Notes under the pieces: generated by a model | What the model was told of the DNA's origin: nothing | The model's input: only the letters and a program-made list of their open reading frames with translations | The model's database searches: none | Translations under genes and position numbers: made by a program | Shown here: positions 15,195 through 16,231 of the stretch, piece by piece | Numbering within the stretch: position 1 is the stretch's first letter | Layout of the letters: each line of letters starts with the position of its first letter | Source: Christensenella sp. UBA4247 | Lineage (GTDB): Bacteria; Bacillota; Clostridia; Christensenellales; CAG-1252 | DNA length: 16,231 nucleotides | Direction: 5' to 3' | Assembly: GCA_002395405.1 (NCBI GenBank) | Contig: DGWX01000043.1 | Coordinates: forward strand, 1-16,231

Positions 15195-16106
15195 ATGGAA
15201 GTCAGAGTACACGGAGCGCAATTTTTCATAGACGGATTCCCCGTCCGAAAAAGCTTTTTTATAAAAGATCGCAAAAGGCTGCTTTCTTATATCGCCCCCG
15301 ATAGAGCGGGAATGGCGGAGATAAGCGAGGCGCAAGGCGAGATCCGAATTCAAGGAGACGGACTTTGCGCCGTTTATTGGAAAAAAGGACTCGAACTTTT
15401 CCCCGAGCGAATCAAGAAAGATCAACCGACGATTCGAGAAGAATTTCGCGCTTACGGCCAACCCGTTTTCATTAGCGTATCGGAAAGCGAAAGCGGCTCT
15501 ACCGTTTCGATCGAGGGATCGATTCAAACGCGCTTCCCTTTGAAATGCGCCGTAAAGGAGCCGAAGATCCAAATTATTACGGGGCAAAGCGCGGCGATCG
15601 TCGATCTCAGAGGGAAAACCGCGTCGGGCGATTATCTCGCCCTCTTCTCTCTCCCGCGTGGCGGCGCGAAACTGCTTCTCGAAGGAGAAGGCGAGATCGA
15701 GACGAGAGGAAACGACGTTATCATCAAAGAATCGCTCGGAGATCTTCGCGGTCGCCTTGCAACCTCGCATTACGTATGGCAGGGAAACTCCTTTTTACTC
15801 AGCGAGCGAACGTTCGAAAGAAAAGAGGTTCCGCGCTTTACGAGAGAAAACGCGGGTCGGTTGCTTCTCGAAGCGATTCGGGCGAAAGACAAGGAAGACG
15901 CCCTCTCCTATCTCGCGCCCGATATTGCGGACGAAGAAGACCTGTTTCGCTACTTCGGCGAAATCGAATGGATCCGCGATCCCCTCTTTTCCGCTTCCGA
16001 AACCGCGCTTGCCGTTGAAAGAGAAGAAGGCGGGCGCCGCGTCGCGCTGACATTTGATTTCGAATTCGAAAACGGCAAGATTACGAACATCCTCGGAGAA
16101 GATTGA
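15195..16106 (+). CDS. Hypothetical protein, 304 residues, no recognised family
   Basis: I do not recognise this protein. The frame is open further upstream to a TTG at 15108, but the ATG at 15195 is preferred because GAGG lies seven bases before it and the upstream frame overlaps the divergent gene. The protein is soluble and highly charged, without signal peptide, membrane segment or cysteine cluster. Residues 1 to about 200 alternate short hydrophobic strands and charged turns (IDGFPVRKSFFI, GQSAAIVDLRG, GDYLALFSLPRGG), suggesting a beta-rich domain. From about 225 a helical stretch (ENAGRLLLEAIRAKDKEDALSYLAP) is followed by strands (RRVALTFDFEFENGKITNI), a pattern seen in NTF2-like or small stress-type domains; this is only a resemblance. 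It ends just before the bidirectional terminator facing rpsI. Base composition matches the rpsI-side genes, so it looks resident rather than imported. Confidence 0.75.
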   Translation: MEVRVHGAQFFIDGFPVRKSFFIKDRKRLLSYIAPDRAGMAEISEAQGEIRIQGDGLCAVYWKKGLELFPERIKKDQPTIREEFRAYGQPVFISVSESESGSTVSIEGSIQTRFPLKCAVKEPKIQIITGQSAAIVDLRGKTASGDYLALFSLPRGGAKLLLEGEGEIETRGNDVIIKESLGDLRGRLATSHYVWQGNSFLLSERTFERKEVPRFTRENAGRLLLEAIRAKDKEDALSYLAPDIADEEDLFRYFGEIEWIRDPLFSASETALAVEREEGGRRVALTFDFEFENGKITNILGED

Positions 16107-16113
16107 AAAAGCG

Positions 16114-16149
16114 AAAAAAAATTCCCGAAGAAACCTTCGGGAATTTTTT
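16114..16149. terminator. Bidirectional terminator between the hypothetical gene and rpsI
   Basis: TTCCCGAAG (16122-16130) and CTTCGGGAA (16135-16143) pair around a four-base loop. The stem is preceded by a run of eight A residues (16114-16121) and followed by six T residues (16144-16149), so it works on both strands. It serves the 304-residue gene on the + strand and rpsI on the - strand. Confidence 0.9.
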
Positions 16150-16162
16150 GATTTGCATTCGA

Positions 16163-16231
16163 TTAACGCTTGCTGAATTGCGGAGCTTTACGCGCCTTTT
16201 TGAGACCGTACTTCTTTCTCTCCTTCATTCT
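16163..16231 (-). CDS. rpsI: Ribosomal protein S9, C-terminal end (5' end outside window)
   Basis: The minus-strand frame ending at the TAA complement of 16163-16165 encodes the last 22 residues, ending ERKKYGLKKARKAPQFSKR. This is the nearly invariant C-terminal tail of bacterial S9, which reaches toward the P-site tRNA of the 30S subunit. The terminal KR is intact. Only the 3' end is in the window; the rest, and probably rplM upstream of it, lie beyond the right edge. A bidirectional terminator follows the stop codon. The remnant is too short for any further comment, but the tail is diagnostic. Confidence 0.93.
   Translation of the reverse strand, partial: RMKERKKYGLKKARKAPQFSKR

Noticed and set aside
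15129..15770. Minus-strand frame of 213 codons over the hypothetical gene
   Set aside because: The plus-strand frame has a ribosome site, a promoter-like element and a terminator; this one has none.

Overview
The window looks like a chromosomal segment of a low-to-middle G+C anaerobic Bacillota (Clostridia-type) bacterium. This rests on strong AAGGAG-type ribosome sites, sigma-A-like promoters, a two-cluster ferredoxin/flavodoxin protein, and the end of ribosomal protein S9 at the right edge. The exact lineage is an inference and cannot be settled from the sequence alone.

Region A (1-6802, all + strand) is the end of a cell-surface polysaccharide locus. It holds the C-terminal part of UDP-galactopyranose mutase (glf), a double glycosyltransferase (GT2 joined to GT4), a protein joining a polysaccharide-pyruvyl-transferase-like domain to a complete MenD-like thiamine-diphosphate enzyme, and a classical short-chain dehydrogenase. 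From 621 on it is visibly A+T-rich (one sampled 60-base line near 1261 has 19 G/C), while the glf fragment is richer in G+C. The genes are tightly spaced and probably form one operon. MenD-type chemistry (decarboxylating an alpha-keto acid and adding the remainder to an acceptor) next to a reductase suggests synthesis of an unusual acylated or branched sugar or polymer decoration. This is the most novel part of the window.

Region B (6815-10737, all - strand) is an operon read from a good promoter at 10776-10804: galK (galactokinase), an NAD-dependent epimerase/dehydratase-like protein with a C-terminal zinc-ribbon-like tail, and a flavodoxin/2x[4Fe-4S] protein (EFR1-like) with a C-terminal Nudix hydrolase. 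The genes are one base apart. This part is much richer in G+C and meets region A tail to tail with only 12 bases between stop codons.

Region C (10869-13726, + strand) is a promoter followed by a two-gene redox operon: a CrtI/CrtISO/retinol-saturase-type FAD oxidoreductase, then an FNR-type reductase with a C-terminal plant-type [2Fe-2S] ferredoxin domain. It ends at a near-perfect bidirectional terminator. The reductase plausibly feeds electrons to the FAD enzyme.

Region D (13742-16231) has a DUF2156-GNAT double-domain protein on the - strand, a divergent unrecognised 304-residue protein on the + strand, a bidirectional terminator, and the 3' end of rpsI on the - strand.

A recurring theme is fusion: five of the ten full or partial protein genes apart from rpsI combine two recognisable parts in one chain (GT2-GT4, pyruvyl-transferase-MenD, epimerase-zinc ribbon, EFR1-Nudix, DUF2156-GNAT). 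No tRNA, CRISPR array, insertion sequence or phage gene was seen. No gene-free stretch exceeds 300 bases; the longest (10738-10932) is a divergent promoter region.
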